Shown here: positions 30,841 to 40,834 of the stretch, piece by piece
Layout of the letters: every line of letters begins with the position of its first letter
How positions within the stretch are numbered: the first letter of the stretch is position 1
Origin: Aquilaria yunnanensis
Lineage: Eukaryota > Streptophyta > Magnoliopsida > Malvales > Thymelaeaceae
DNA: 64,000 nucleotides
Direction: 5' to 3'
Assembly: GCA_039654915.1 (NCBI GenBank)
Contig: CM077597.1
Span: forward strand, 56,820,001-56,884,000
Position numbers and translations under genes: made by a program
The notes under the pieces: generated by a model
Told to the model about the DNA's origin: nothing
The model's input: the letters and a program-made list of their open reading frames with translations, nothing else
The model's database searches: none

Positions 30841-33800
30841 ATCTCCCACTTGCACTAAAAGCCAACCATCCATGTATCTAATACCGATGGACCTAGAATG
30901 GCTATCATGCTTCTGCTGCGTAAGGGGCTTTGTCAGTGGATCAGCAATGTTGCTGTCTGTCGAAGTCCTGGATATCCTTACATCACCCCTCTCGATGATC
31001 TCCCTGATGAGATGATAGCGTCGGAGTATGTGTTTGGATCGCTGGTGAGATCGAGGTTCCTTAGCCTGTGCGATTGCTCCATTGTTGTCACAATAGAGCT
31101 CTATCGGGTCAACAATGCTTGGAACCACTCCAAGTTCAGTGATGAACTTCTTGATCCAAACTGCCTCCTTCGCAGCATCAGAGGCGGCAATGTACTCAGA
31201 TTCTGTTGTAGAGTCAGCTACTGTCTCTTGCTTTGAACTCTTCCAGCTTACAGCACCACCACCAATACAAAACACATAACCAGATTGCGATCTAAAATCA
31301 TCCTTATCGGATTGGAAGCTTGCATCGGTGTAACCCCTTACAACGAGCTCATCTTCACCTCCAAAGACCAAGAATGCATCCTTAGTCCTTCGTAAGTACT
31401 TAAGGATGTTCTTAACAGCTGTCCAGTGACTTTCACCGGGGTTCGATTGGTACCTACTCGTCATGCTCAAAGCATATGAGACATCGGGACGAGTACATAT
31501 CATGGCATACATGATAGATCCAATTGCTGAGGCATATGGAATCTTACTCATGCGCTCTCTCTCCTCGGTTGTACTCGGACACTGAGATCTAGAAAGAGTG
31601 ATACCATGTGACATGGGCAAGAATCCTTTCTTGGAATCTTGCATGCTAAACCTCTTTAGCACCTTGTCAATATATGTACTTTGACTTAGGCCAAGAAGCT
31701 TTCTAGATCTATCTCTATAGATCCTGATGCCTAACACATAAGCTGATTCACCCAAGTCCTTCATAGAGAAACATTTCCTTAGCCAAGTCTTCATAGACTG
31801 TAGCTCAGGAATGTCATTCCCGATGAGTAGTATGTCATCTACATACAACACCAAGAAGACAATAGCGCTCCCACTAACCTTCTTGTAGACACAAGGTTCA
31901 TCTTCATTTTTGATAAAACCAAACTCTTTGATTGCATCATCAAAACGAAGATTCCAACTTCGAGAAGCTTGCTTCAGTCCATAAATGGACCTTTGCAATT
32001 TGCACACTTTATTGGCATTCCCAGGAGTGACAAAACCCTCAGGCTGTGTCATGTACACATCCTCAAGTAGCTTTCCATTTAGGAATGCAGTTTTGACATC
32101 CATTTGCCATATCTCATAATCATAGTGTGCAGCAATAGCAAACAAAATTCGGATGGATTTAAGCATAGCAACTGGTGAAAAAGTTTCATCATAGTCAATA
32201 CCATGAATTTGCTTGAAACCTTTTGCAACCAATCTTCCCTTAAAGGTAATCACATTACCATCCATGTCAGTTTTCTTCTTGAAAACCCATTTGCACCCTA
32301 TAGGTTTTACCCCTTCAGGTGGGTCAACCAAAGTCCATACTTGGTTTTCATACATGGATTCCATCTCGGATTTCATGGCCATTAGCCACTTCTCAGAGTC
32401 AGGCCCCGACATAGCTTGTTGGTAGGTTGTGGGCTCATCTTGATCCATGAGCATCACATCACCGGTGTGAGTCACGAGAAATCCATATCTCTCGGGCTCA
32501 CGCTGAATCCTACCAGTCCTACGTGGGCTTTGTGCTACAGGAACAGACTCTTGAACCACAACATCTTGTGGTGTCTGTTCAGGTTCCATTTCAGGTTCGA
32601 TGTCTCCTTGTTGTTCTTGAATTTCTTCAAGTTCTACTTTCCTCCCACTAGTTCCTTTAGAGATAAACTCTTTCTCCAAAAAGACACCAGTTCGAGCAAC
32701 AAACACTTTTTGCTCAGAGGGATTGTAGAAATAGTAACCCTTTGTTTCTTTGGGATACCCAACAAAAAGACATTTTTGAGATTTGGGCCCTAGTTTGTTA
32801 GAGGATTGACGTTTTACATAAGCGTCACAGCCCCAAATCTTCATAAAAGACAAATTAGGACGCCTCCCACTCCATATCTCATATGGTGTCTTTTGAACCG
32901 ATTTAGATGGAACTCGGTTTAGTGTAAAAGCGGCTGTCTCTAGAGCATGTCCCCAAAAGGAGTTTTGAAGGTCAGCTTGACTCATCATGGAGCGAACCAT
33001 GTCTAACAGAGTTCGATTTCTCCTTTCAGAAACACCATTCCATTGAGGTGTACCTGGTGGAGTGAGTTGTGATACTATACCACACTCCTTCAGATAGTCA
33101 AGGAATTCTCGATCCAAGTACTCTCCACCTCGATCTGATCGAAGCACTTTGATACTCTTCCCGAGTTGATTCTCTACTTCATTCTTGAATTCTTTGAACT
33201 TTTCAAAGGATTCTGACTTGTGTCTCATAAGATACACATAATCATATCTGCTGAAGTCATCAGTGAAAGTAATGAAGTATTGGGAACCTCCTCTAGCTTG
33301 TGTAGACATAGGGCCACATACATCACTATGTATGAGTCCTAGTAAGTCATTAGCCCTTTCACTTTGCCCTGTGAATGGGGCTTTGGTCATCTTGCCCAAC
33401 AAACATGACTCACATGTCTCATATGATTCAAAATCAAATGAGTCCAAGAGTCCATCCTTATGGAGCTTGGATATGCGGGTCTCATTTATATGGCCCAAGC
33501 GACAGTGCCAGAGATAGGTCAGGTTTGAATCATTTAACCTGACCTTCTTGGTATTCACATTATAGATTGGATCTTCAAGGTCTAGAACATACAACCCATT
33601 GCTAAGTTGAGCACAACCATAAAAGATTTCATTCAAATAAATAGAACAACATTTGTCCTTTATTATAAATGAAAAACCTTTCTTGTCCAAACAAGAAACA
33701 GAAATCAAATTTCTACTAATAGTAGGCACAAAGTAGCAGTTGTCTAATTCTAAAACTAATCCACTAGGTAAAGTGAGAACATAAGTCCCTATGGCTAAGG

Positions 33801-34806
33801 CAGCAACCCTTGCTCCATTTCCAACACGTAGGTCCACTTCACCTCGGGCCAATCTTCTACTTCTACATAGATCCTGCACATTTGCACAAATGTGAGATCC
33901 ACATCCAGTATCCAATACCCAAGATGAGGAAGTAGAAAAGTTAGCCTCTATAACAAAAATACCTGAAGTGGAAGTCTTACTTCCCTTTTCCTTAGCAAGT
34001 TCTTCAAGATAGAGCTTGCAGTTGCGCTTCCAGTGTCCAGGTTGCTTACAATGGAAGCACTCCCCTTCCTTTGCCACACCACCCTTTGGTTTCAGTGCAG
34101 CTGAAGAAGAACTAGCATTGGACTTTCCATTAGCTTTATCCTTCTTCTTGTTGGCTTTTCCCTTTCCCTTGCCCTTTTGAACCATCAAAATGGGCTTAGC
34201 CTTCTTAAGGTTTTGCTCAGCAGTTCTCAACATGTTGAGCAATTCAGGGAGGGACTTGTCAAGTTCGTTCATGTTATAGTTCATGACGAATTGACTGTAG
34301 CTTTCAGGCAACGATTGCAAGACTACATCGATAGCCAACTCTTTCTGAAGAGCAAATCCCAAATTCTCAAGATTCTCAATGTACCCAATCATCTTGAGCA
34401 CATGAGGACCCACGGGACTTCCCTCAGACATCTTGCACTGAAACAATGCCTTAGAGGTCTCAAACCTCTCATGCCTAGCTTGCTCTTGGAAAAGCATTTT
34501 GAGATGTTCGATCATATCGAACGCCCCCATGTTCTCATGTTGCTTCTGAAGCTCAGATTCCATGGTAATAAGCATGAGGCATGCAACATCCAAAGCATCA
34601 TCAGAATGCCTCTTGTGAGCATCCCTTTCAGCTCTTGGAGCAGTGGCAGCAGGCTCATTCGGAATGGGCTGCTCTAGGACATATGCCTTTCTCTCTTGTT
34701 TGAGGACTATCCTCAAGTTTCGGTACCATTTGAGAAAGTTGGTCCCATTCAGTTTTTCCTTCTCAAGGATCGATCGCAACGAAAGTGTCGATGTGTTTTG
34801 TGCCAT
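30835..34806 (-). CDS. Copia gag-pol polyprotein, 1,323 aa, intact
   Basis: A single frame starts MAQNTSTLSL and ends QVGDC, its stop overlapping the 3' LTR by six bases. Domains in order: gag (1-245; basic KGKGKGKANKKKDK at 211-224), zinc knuckle CX2CX4HX4C at 250-263, protease active site DTG at 299-301, integrase zinc finger (H434/H439/C465/C468) and core D495, D558, E594 (35-residue spacing), RT with [20 protein letters not shown] near 907 and YVDD at 988-991, RNase H with D1161, E1204 and D1240. The order PR-IN-RT-RH is diagnostic of Copia. It makes the particle, copies the RNA and integrates the cDNA. All catalytic residues I checked are present, and the length is usual for the family. 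Start: first ATG after the leader, identical in Copia-B. Confidence 0.97.
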   Translation of the reverse strand: MAQNTSTLSLRSILEKEKLNGTNFLKWYRNLRIVLKQERKAYVLEQPIPNEPAATAPRAERDAHKRHSDDALDVACLMLITMESELQKQHENMGAFDMIEHLKMLFQEQARHERFETSKALFQCKMSEGSPVGPHVLKMIGYIENLENLGFALQKELAIDVVLQSLPESYSQFVMNYNMNELDKSLPELLNMLRTAEQNLKKAKPILMVQKGKGKGKANKKKDKANGKSNASSSSAALKPKGGVAKEGECFHCKQPGHWKRNCKLYLEELAKEKGSKTSTSGIFVIEANFSTSSSWVLDTGCGSHICANVQDLCRSRRLARGEVDLRVGNGARVAALAIGTYVLTLPSGLVLELDNCYFVPTISRNLISVSCLDKKGFSFIIKDKCCSIYLNEIFYGCAQLSNGLYVLDLEDPIYNVNTKKVRLNDSNLTYLWHCRLGHINETRISKLHKDGLLDSFDFESYETCESCLLGKMTKAPFTGQSERANDLLGLIHSDVCGPMSTQARGGSQYFITFTDDFSRYDYVYLMRHKSESFEKFKEFKNEVENQLGKSIKVLRSDRGGEYLDREFLDYLKECGIVSQLTPPGTPQWNGVSERRNRTLLDMVRSMMSQADLQNSFWGHALETAAFTLNRVPSKSVQKTPYEIWSGRRPNLSFMKIWGCDAYVKRQSSNKLGPKSQKCLFVGYPKETKGYYFYNPSEQKVFVARTGVFLEKEFISKGTSGRKVELEEIQEQQGDIEPEMEPEQTPQDVVVQESVPVAQSPRRTGRIQREPERYGFLVTHTGDVMLMDQDEPTTYQQAMSGPDSEKWLMAMKSEMESMYENQVWTLVDPPEGVKPIGCKWVFKKKTDMDGNVITFKGRLVAKGFKQIHGIDYDETFSPVAMLKSIRILFAIAAHYDYEIWQMDVKTAFLNGKLLEDVYMTQPEGFVTPGNANKVCKLQRSIYGLKQASRSWNLRFDDAIKEFGFIKNEDEPCVYKKVSGSAIVFLVLYVDDILLIGNDIPELQSMKTWLRKCFSMKDLGESAYVLGIRIYRDRSRKLLGLSQSTYIDKVLKRFSMQDSKKGFLPMSHGITLSRSQCPSTTEERERMSKIPYASAIGSIMYAMICTRPDVSYALSMTSRYQSNPGESHWTAVKNILKYLRRTKDAFLVFGGEDELVVRGYTDASFQSDKDDFRSQSGYVFCIGGGAVSWKSSKQETVADSTTESEYIAASDAAKEAVWIKKFITELGVVPSIVDPIELYCDNNGAIAQAKEPRSHQRSKHILRRYHLIREIIERGDVRISRTSTDSNIADPLTKPLTQQKHDSHSRSIGIRYMDGWLLVQVGDC
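30841..30853 (-). other. Copia-A polypurine tract
   Basis: Minus strand GCAAGTGGGAGAT directly precedes the LTR start TGTTAGT. Copia-B has the same string at 46,289-46,301. It is the plus-strand DNA primer and overlaps the gag-pol 3' end. Confidence 0.92.
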
Positions 34807-36169
34807 GGTTATCTACAACAGTAAATATGCAGTGTAAGAGTCATGTATTTTAATTCATTTAATAAGGACTTTTATTAAACGATACTCCCACTATTTTCCT
34901 CAAAATAATAACCCTCGGTATTATTTCGGAACACCTCGGCGCTAAGGTATTCTAGCGGGCCAAGATCCATATTTGACCACAACCTGAGTCAGCTTTGGCT
35001 TTTCTCTCAAGTTACAGCTATTTAGGTAGGCAACTCATTGCCAATTGCATCTCATGCAACTCTTGGATAGTTGGGTGAACAACACTTGTCCAAGCTCATC
35101 TCATGAACTTAAGCCCAACTCTATGCCTCTAAGTCCCTAATCCTATTAGGATGACTTAGTTAAGTCGAACCCAAAGTTAGCAGTTTGGATATCACTATTA
35201 TCCCATCGCGCCTTACCAAGATGAACATAGGTGCTTTGCTTTGGCAAACCCACCTAATGTTGATCAAAGTCTTGACGAGTGCCAACATTTGGAAGGCATC
35301 ACATTTAATGACTTAATATTTGTTTGAGGGATTTTTCTTTTGATCTCACCAATTTGTTATCTCCGGTTGTTTTATACATGCATCACATACAAATATAAAA
35401 CATGCATCTCATGCTTACAAGAAATAAACGTGACATGGTTATAGCCCAAACTATGCGATATTCTCAAGCCAATGAGAATATCATAAAAGCCTAAGAAAAG
35501 AAAAGAGTCTTCACAAGCTCCTTCTCTTCCTTTCTTGGCTGCCTTTTTGTTGTCACCTCCTTGGACATACCACCTTGGACGATCCCATAATGCACCATTA
35601 CATCAATAATAGAAACCTCGAGTTACATTCGAGGGGAGTAAGGTGAGAAGAGAATGTACAACGAGAGTGATAAGAAAAGGCACGACTCGCAGGCCGTATT
35701 TACAAGTACAACCAATCAAGGGCTATAACCATGCACCATGCTTCAAACACCAATCAGCATATCATGTCAAATCTCATTCAACAAAGATGCATGCCAATTT
35801 TCGCGTGTTGATTAACCAGTTTTTATTTATGTGGCGCTTCGCATACGGCGGTCCCGCTGGCACCCGAGACTCCTCCATTCGAGCCACCAAAAATACCTTA
35901 CTTTCGGTGCCCGAACAGGCCGAATCCGAACAAACCTAGGGTTTTTGCAACTATTGCAAGAATCCTAATCCATATAGGTATCTCATACCTATCAATTTCG
36001 GTTAATCTCATTAACCAATTTGTGTCGTTTCTTCATATATCTCATATGTTCATTACGAATTCCGGTTTCATGCATCATGAATCAATCTAATTAATCATGG
36101 CCGAAAACCAATTGAAGACATAGCATCATGCGATTCAACACTCAATCCCGATTTAGGGTTTCACCAGTA
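34807..36169 (-). other. Copia-A leader (PBS to gag)
   Basis: About 1.36 kb of untranslated leader, unusually long for Copia. It is conserved at the sequence level in Copia-B (40,835-42,341). No frame in it is supported; it probably contains packaging and dimerisation signals. Confidence 0.8.
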
Positions 36170-36181
36170 GCTCTGATACCA
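36170..36181 (-). other. Copia-A primer-binding site (initiator tRNA-Met)
   Basis: The minus strand TGGTATCAGAGC is one base inside the 5' LTR. It is the classic plant Copia PBS complementary to the 3' end of initiator methionine tRNA. Confidence 0.95.
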
Positions 36182-36182
36182 C

Positions 36183-37598
36183 TGTTGGGTTTCGGGAGCC
36201 AAACAGCGCAGCGGAATTTAACCGAAACCCTCCAGGATCCAAGTGAAACGGGGTAAACCGGGTGTTCGAAAATTTCATACCTAATTTTCGGTTGAGATCT
36301 CTCACTCAACTGTAGAGTCGAATCACAAAACCTGAACAGTTGACGTGTTCAGGCTCTCTATGGTATCCACACGAGCCTCTCGGGATCACCACGCTTCCAC
36401 CACGTCCCGGCAGATGCGTTTCTCTTGCGCTCGCAGTGCTAGCTTGCGTCCTCCAAGGAATTGCAAGAGAAGAGTGTGGCTGTCCTTTTGGGAGGCTAGG
36501 GCAAGGAGACCTTCGAATTTCTCACTTAAAAGTTGTATTTATAGTGAGACTCAACTTCCAGGCCTAATGGGTTTCAAAGCCCTAATCCAATTAGGATTTA
36601 ATTTCGGGCTTAATAATGGCTCAACTCCTTGGCCCATTATTAATACGAAATTAAAGTGAAACCATAACCCAAATAATTAGCCCATGCACTCTAATGATCC
36701 AAATAGCTCTACGTGTGCGACCCAATAGGCTCTTGCCATGTTGGCAATGATCATAAATCACATTTATGATCATAAGCAATGAGCGGTGTCTAGCAACACA
36801 TCATTGCTACCCAAGTGACAAGATTGTCGGTGAATCGACTAAACCTTTATGATCATCACCGATATATGTCATTGTCCCTTTGTCCAAGATATCAAGACTA
36901 AGCACGAGACATGGAATGTGTCACTCTCGTATAGCCCAATCTTTGGTTTCTTGATTACAGAGTAGACTTACTTAAACTGATGACATTGATATCATATATC
37001 AACTCATCGGAGCATGGCCATGCATTTTCTAAGTCTCATTCTATCAAGGGGCCCAAAGATATCACTCCCGTTACATAGGAGGGACAAATCCCATCTTGAT
37101 CATATAAATCCCTCCGCATGATATGTGACATACCCAATGACCTCCTTCAAGTTCACTCAGTTACGAGCAACAAAGGAAAGTATCAAAGTATGTGACTCAC
37201 ATGTAGGGAACCTTGATGATCTTAGGTCGAAGGACTACATATACCATGATCACTATGAGAATCACTTATGACACTCATATAACGATCCATGAAGTGTTCT
37301 CATGGTGGGTCGGTCCAGTACACAAGTTCTCCAACTTGTACCCATATGTAGACTATATATCTCATATTACTCTCCACATATGCTAGTCATTATGTATTAT
37401 TGCAACCCGCTCCACAATAATACTAGACTAGGGACATTTAAGAATATCATTATTCTAGGGTTACAATTATGTTTATTACGTTACGCAGAAACAAAACAAC
37501 AAACATAATTGCTGGATTAATGCCTCAATAAAATATCATGACTCAATGTGTAAAAATACAATCATCTCATGATTGGCTTTTTGGGCACAATACTAACA
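36183..37598 (-). repeat. Copia-A 5' LTR
   Basis: 1,416 bp, equal to the 3' LTR. Promoter region CTATAAATACAACTTTTA (minus strand, about 36,531-36,548) lies between inverted arms. A palindrome with 12-bp arms ATGATCATAAAT/ATTTATGATCAT lies near 36,747-36,773; in the 3' LTR this palindrome has decayed. Confidence 0.97.
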
Positions 37599-37603
37599 GC
37601 GTG

Positions 37604-38035
37604 AAGAGGGTAAGTGAAATGTCATCATTATTATCCCTCGAACACGCAACAACCTCATTATTACTTCTTGAAGGTGAACAGATGCAGTTAGCAGTTAGCG
37701 TGAGCAGTGTAACTATTTCGCCATCCACTAGTGGTCACGTGTCACCCAACGCGAAGAACTAGGGCATGCCCCTCTGACATTACGAAAACCCAGGCACGAT
37801 TATCCATAACTGACATGTTTGACCAAAGGATGCGATGATTCACAAACCCGCAGCAAAAAGAGTGAAAAAAAAGTTGCATGCATACCGAGGTTACCAAGGG
37901 AACTAGGGAAGGGTACCTCATCTATGAAGGAACACCTTCCAGAGAAGAGCAATTCCTTGAGTGGACTTCCGACCGCGAATTCGACAAAAAATCCTTCCCG
38001 GAAGCATAAAGCCAAAGTCTCCGCTTAGACTTCTC
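37604..38035 (-). promoter_or_regulatory. Upstream region of Tat-1 antisense gene with G-box
   Basis: This Tat-1 sequence lies between Copia-A and the PPT. CACGTG (G-box) at 37,736-37,741 lies in TCACGTGTCA, matching the Tat-2 promoter's TGACACGTGTCA. AAGTCT/AGACTT inverted arms occur around 38,014-38,031 next to the PPT. No coding frame is supported. Before Copia-A inserted, the G-box would have been about 140 bp upstream of the antisense TATA box. Confidence 0.6.
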
Positions 38036-38048
38036 AGGTGGGGGCATG
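38036..38048 (+). other. Tat-1 polypurine tract
   Basis: AGGTGGGGGCATG ends one base before the 3' LTR start TGATAGCC. It has the same G-run plus GCATG form as Tat-2. Confidence 0.85.
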
Positions 38049-38807
38049 TGATAGCCGAAGTGCCCATCACCTTCCGGACCCCCAGACTCGGACAAAGTAC
38101 CAACCTCGGCAGAGAAACTACCCACCACGAAAAGAAGGATGTTCGACCTCCCTAATCCGACCTCGGCAATCCTCCGTTCCAGGAAATGACAGTGCCAACC
38201 TCGGGGGGATAATTAAACCATCTTCGGAAGTGGGGGTATCCCTGAGGAAGACCACCTTCGGGAAACATACTCCTGTGATACTAGAGTAACCTCAAAAAGT
38301 ATGATAGGAGCAATTAAGGAGCCTCTGACACATCCCCGACACGCCATCCCCAGACACAATCTGACACGCCGCTTGCAGAGACACCCTAGCACGCCACTCT
38401 CGAGTTCCCTAGGCTCCTAGCCAGGCGGCCTATGATCGGCTGGGTGTCCCCTTGTTCCTCGAAGATGTGGATCGGATCCCACCGAACACGTGTCACGATC
38501 TGGGACAGCCACATGAGGAGAACTACTACTGTTCGCTCCTCCATAAATACTCGAAAAACTACCCAGGTAAAGGGATGGGGCACTAGAGACCATACTTCTC
38601 CACCCTCTATTACCTCTATATCTCCTAAGTACTGACTTGGGCGTCGGAGGCTCCACATCGGAAACACACTCCGGGGACCTCCTAACCTCTATCTTCCAAA
38701 CATTTCAAGTACGCTCCCCTGGGGAATCTCCTCCTCAAGCACTCTCCTTCGCTGGAAGTCCCCTTCGCTCCTACCATGTCACATGACGAAACTACTGCCG
38801 GGCACCA
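38049..38807 (+). repeat. Tat-1 3' LTR
   Basis: 759 bp, TGATAGCCGAAG...GGGCACCA, the same length as the 5' LTR with scattered substitutions. It is followed by the right AGTAG TSD (38,808-38,812) and the continuing Tat-2 LTR. Confidence 0.95.
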
Positions 38808-38812
38808 AGTAG

Positions 38813-39401
38813 TGATTAGAGAGTAAAGAGTGGAATTCTCCTAAGAGTTTAGCCTGTCTCCTTACCAAGGTTGTTCCCCAAGTATTTATAGGAGGGCGTT
38901 GGGAGAAGTCTATTTGACATAGCCCAGTCAGATCATAACACTTGTTCGGCCAGATGCGGTTCGTACGTTCGGGGATGGGATAACCAGCTGGCCATAGGCC
39001 GTTCTGACCAGAAGTCAGGGCCGTGGGAGGCCTGCGTGTGAGGGGTGTGTGTGAGGTCTCTATGTTAGAGGTTCTTTAACCATTTTTGTCGTGTCCACAA
39101 GACCCCTTCGGTGAAAGAGACCTCTTTGGGATATGGGAGCTTCTTGTCGAGGTTGCTCCAGTCATTCGGAAGGCTCCTCGGCACCGAGGATTCCATCCGG
39201 AGGATGTTTTCCCCTGCCGAGGATAGTGAGTCTACTTCTCCTAAAGTTGGTCAGGCCATCTTACCGAGGGTGGTAGTGTACCAAGTTCCTGAGGTCAGTT
39301 CTATTATTCCCTGAGGGTGATGCTTGTCTTTACTGAGGGTGGTGCTCGTCAGTGCTGGTCAGTGCTTGGGACTTTGAAGGGGAATAGTCATTTGGCTATC
39401 A
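38813..39401 (-). repeat. Tat-2 5' LTR, second part
   Basis: It resumes the LTR cut at 20,172 (ATTAGAGAGTAAAG, AGTTTAGCCTGTCT, CCAAGTATTTATAGGAGG). It ends GGCTATCA at 39,401, followed by the right ATAAG TSD of Tat-2. With 19,976-20,172 it totals 786 bp, close to the 774-bp 3' LTR. Confidence 0.92.
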
Positions 39402-39411
39402 ATAAGTAAAT

Positions 39412-40821
39412 TGTTAGTGTTGTGCCCAAAAAGCCAATCATGAGATGCTTGTATTTTTGCATACTCAGTCATGATATTTTATTGAGGCATTAATCCAGCA
39501 ATTATGTTTGTTGTTTTGTTTCTGCGTAATGTAATAAACATAATTGTAACCCTAGAATAATGATATTCTTAAACATCCCTAGTCTAGTATTATTGTGGAG
39601 TGGGTTGCAATAATACATAATGACTAGCATATGTGGAGACTAATATGAGATATGTAGTCTACATATGGGTACAAGTTGGAGAACTTGTGTACTGGACCGA
39701 CCCACCATGAGAACACTTCATGGATCGTTATATGAGTGTCATAAGTGATTATCATAGTGATCATGGTATCTGTAGTCCTTCGACCTAAGATCATCAAGGT
39801 TCCCTACATGTGAGTCACATACTTTGATACTTTGCTTTGTTGCTCGTAACTGAGTGGACTTGAAGGAGGTCATTGGGTATGTCACAAATCATGCGGAGGG
39901 ATTTGTATGATCAAGATGGGATTTGTCCCTCCTATTTAATGGGAGTGATATCTTCGGGCCCATTGATAGAGTGAGACTTAGAAAATGCATGGCCATGCTC
40001 GGATGAGTTGACATATGATATCAATGTCATCAGCTTAAGTTAGTCTAATCGGTAATCAAGAAACCAAAGATTGGGCTATACAAGAGTGACACATTCCATG
40101 TCTCGTGCTTAGTCTTGATTTCTTGGATAAAGGGACAATGGCATATATCGGTGATGATCATAAAGGTTTAGTCGAATCATCGACAATTTGATCACTTGGG
40201 TAGCAATGATGTGTTGCTAGACACCGCTCATTGCTTATGATCATAAATGTGATTTATGATCATTGCCAACATGATAAGAGCCTATTGGGTCGCACACATA
40301 GAGCTATTATTAAAGTGCATGGGGTAATTATTTAGGTTATGGTTTCACTTTAATTTCGTATTAATAATGGGCGAAAGAGTTGAGCCCTTATTAAGCCTGA
40401 AATTAAATCCTAATTGGATTAGGGCTTTGAAACCCATTAGGCCTGGAAGTCGAGTCTCACTATAAATACAACTTTTAGTGAGAAATTCGCAGCTCTCCTT
40501 GCCCTAGCCCCCTAAAAGGACAGCCGCACTCTTCTCTTGCAATTCCCTGGAGGACGCAAGCTAGCACTGCGAGCGCAAGAGAAACGCATCTTCCTGGCCA
40601 TGGTGGAAGCATGGTGATCCCGAGAGGCTCGTGTGGATACCATAGAGAGCCTGAACACGTCAACTGTTCAGGTTTTGTGATTCGACTCTACAGTTGACTG
40701 AGAGATCTCAACCAAAAATTAGGTATGAAAATTTTTGAACACCCAGTTTACCCCGTTTCACTTGGATCCTGGAGGGTTTCGGTTAAATTTCATTGCGCTG
40801 TTTGGCTCCCGAAACCCATCA
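39412..40821 (+). repeat. Copia-B 5' LTR
   Basis: TGTTAGTGTTGTGCCC...CGAAACCCATCA, 1,410 bp. TATA box TATAAATA at 40,461-40,468 lies inside the perfect 8-bp inverted arms TCTCACTA (40,455-40,462) and TAGTGAGA (40,476-40,483). Confidence 0.96.
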
Positions 40822-40822
40822 G

Positions 40823-40834
40823 TGGTATCAGAGC
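40823..40834 (+). other. Copia-B primer-binding site (initiator tRNA-Met)
   Basis: TGGTATCAGAGC, one base after the 5' LTR, identical to that of Copia-A. Confidence 0.95.

Larger units (their letters stand above)
29425..37598 (-). mobile_element. Copia-A: complete Copia retrotransposon, coding-intact
   Basis: The minus-strand element of 8,174 bp has LTRs 29,425-30,840 and 36,183-37,598 (1,416 bp each) and TSD GCGTG at 29,420-29,424 and 37,599-37,603. It has a PBS, a ~1.36-kb leader, one uninterrupted gag-pol frame and a PPT. I count about 12 differences between the LTRs (under 1 percent), so it is by far the youngest insertion seen. It lies within Tat-1, four layers deep. Confidence 0.97.
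20173..38807 (+). mobile_element. Tat-1: Tat-type Gypsy element nested in Tat-2's LTR
   Basis: The plus-strand element has equal 759-bp LTRs (20,173-20,931 and 38,049-38,807) and the TSD AGTAG at 20,168-20,172 and 38,808-38,812. With Copia-A removed it is about 10.46 kb. Order: LTR, PBS, gag, PR, RT, RH, IN, convergent antisense gene, PPT, LTR. By eye the LTRs differ at roughly 5-6 percent of sites, so it is much older than Copia-A. Numerous stops, a mutated RT catalytic motif and a mutated integrase catalytic residue make it defective. Confidence 0.95.
6501..39401 (-). mobile_element. Tat-2: Tat-type Gypsy element, host of two later insertions
   Basis: The minus-strand element runs from its 3' LTR (6,501-7,274) to its 5' LTR (19,976-20,172 joined to 38,813-39,401). 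It is flanked by ATAAG at 6,496-6,500 and 39,402-39,406. Inside are Del-S (TSD CCCTG) and Tat-1 (TSD AGTAG). Without them the element is about 10.5 kb. Order in its own direction: LTR, PBS, gag, PR, RT, RH, IN, convergent antisense gene, PPT, LTR. The many stops and shifts show that it is dead. The lineage call (Tat, RIRE2/Grande-like) rests on the gag CX2H...GH...C motif, the PBS and the antisense gene. Confidence 0.93.

Noticed and set aside
34177..34677. 166-codon frame opposite Copia-A gag (and its 107-codon match opposite Copia-B gag)
   Set aside because: It is the complement of a strongly conserved gag; its openness follows from codon bias of the real frame, and no start or promoter context supports it.
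36170..36181. tRNA-like sequence (complement of the tRNA-Met 3' end)
   Set aside because: Only the primer-binding site is present, with no tRNA body.
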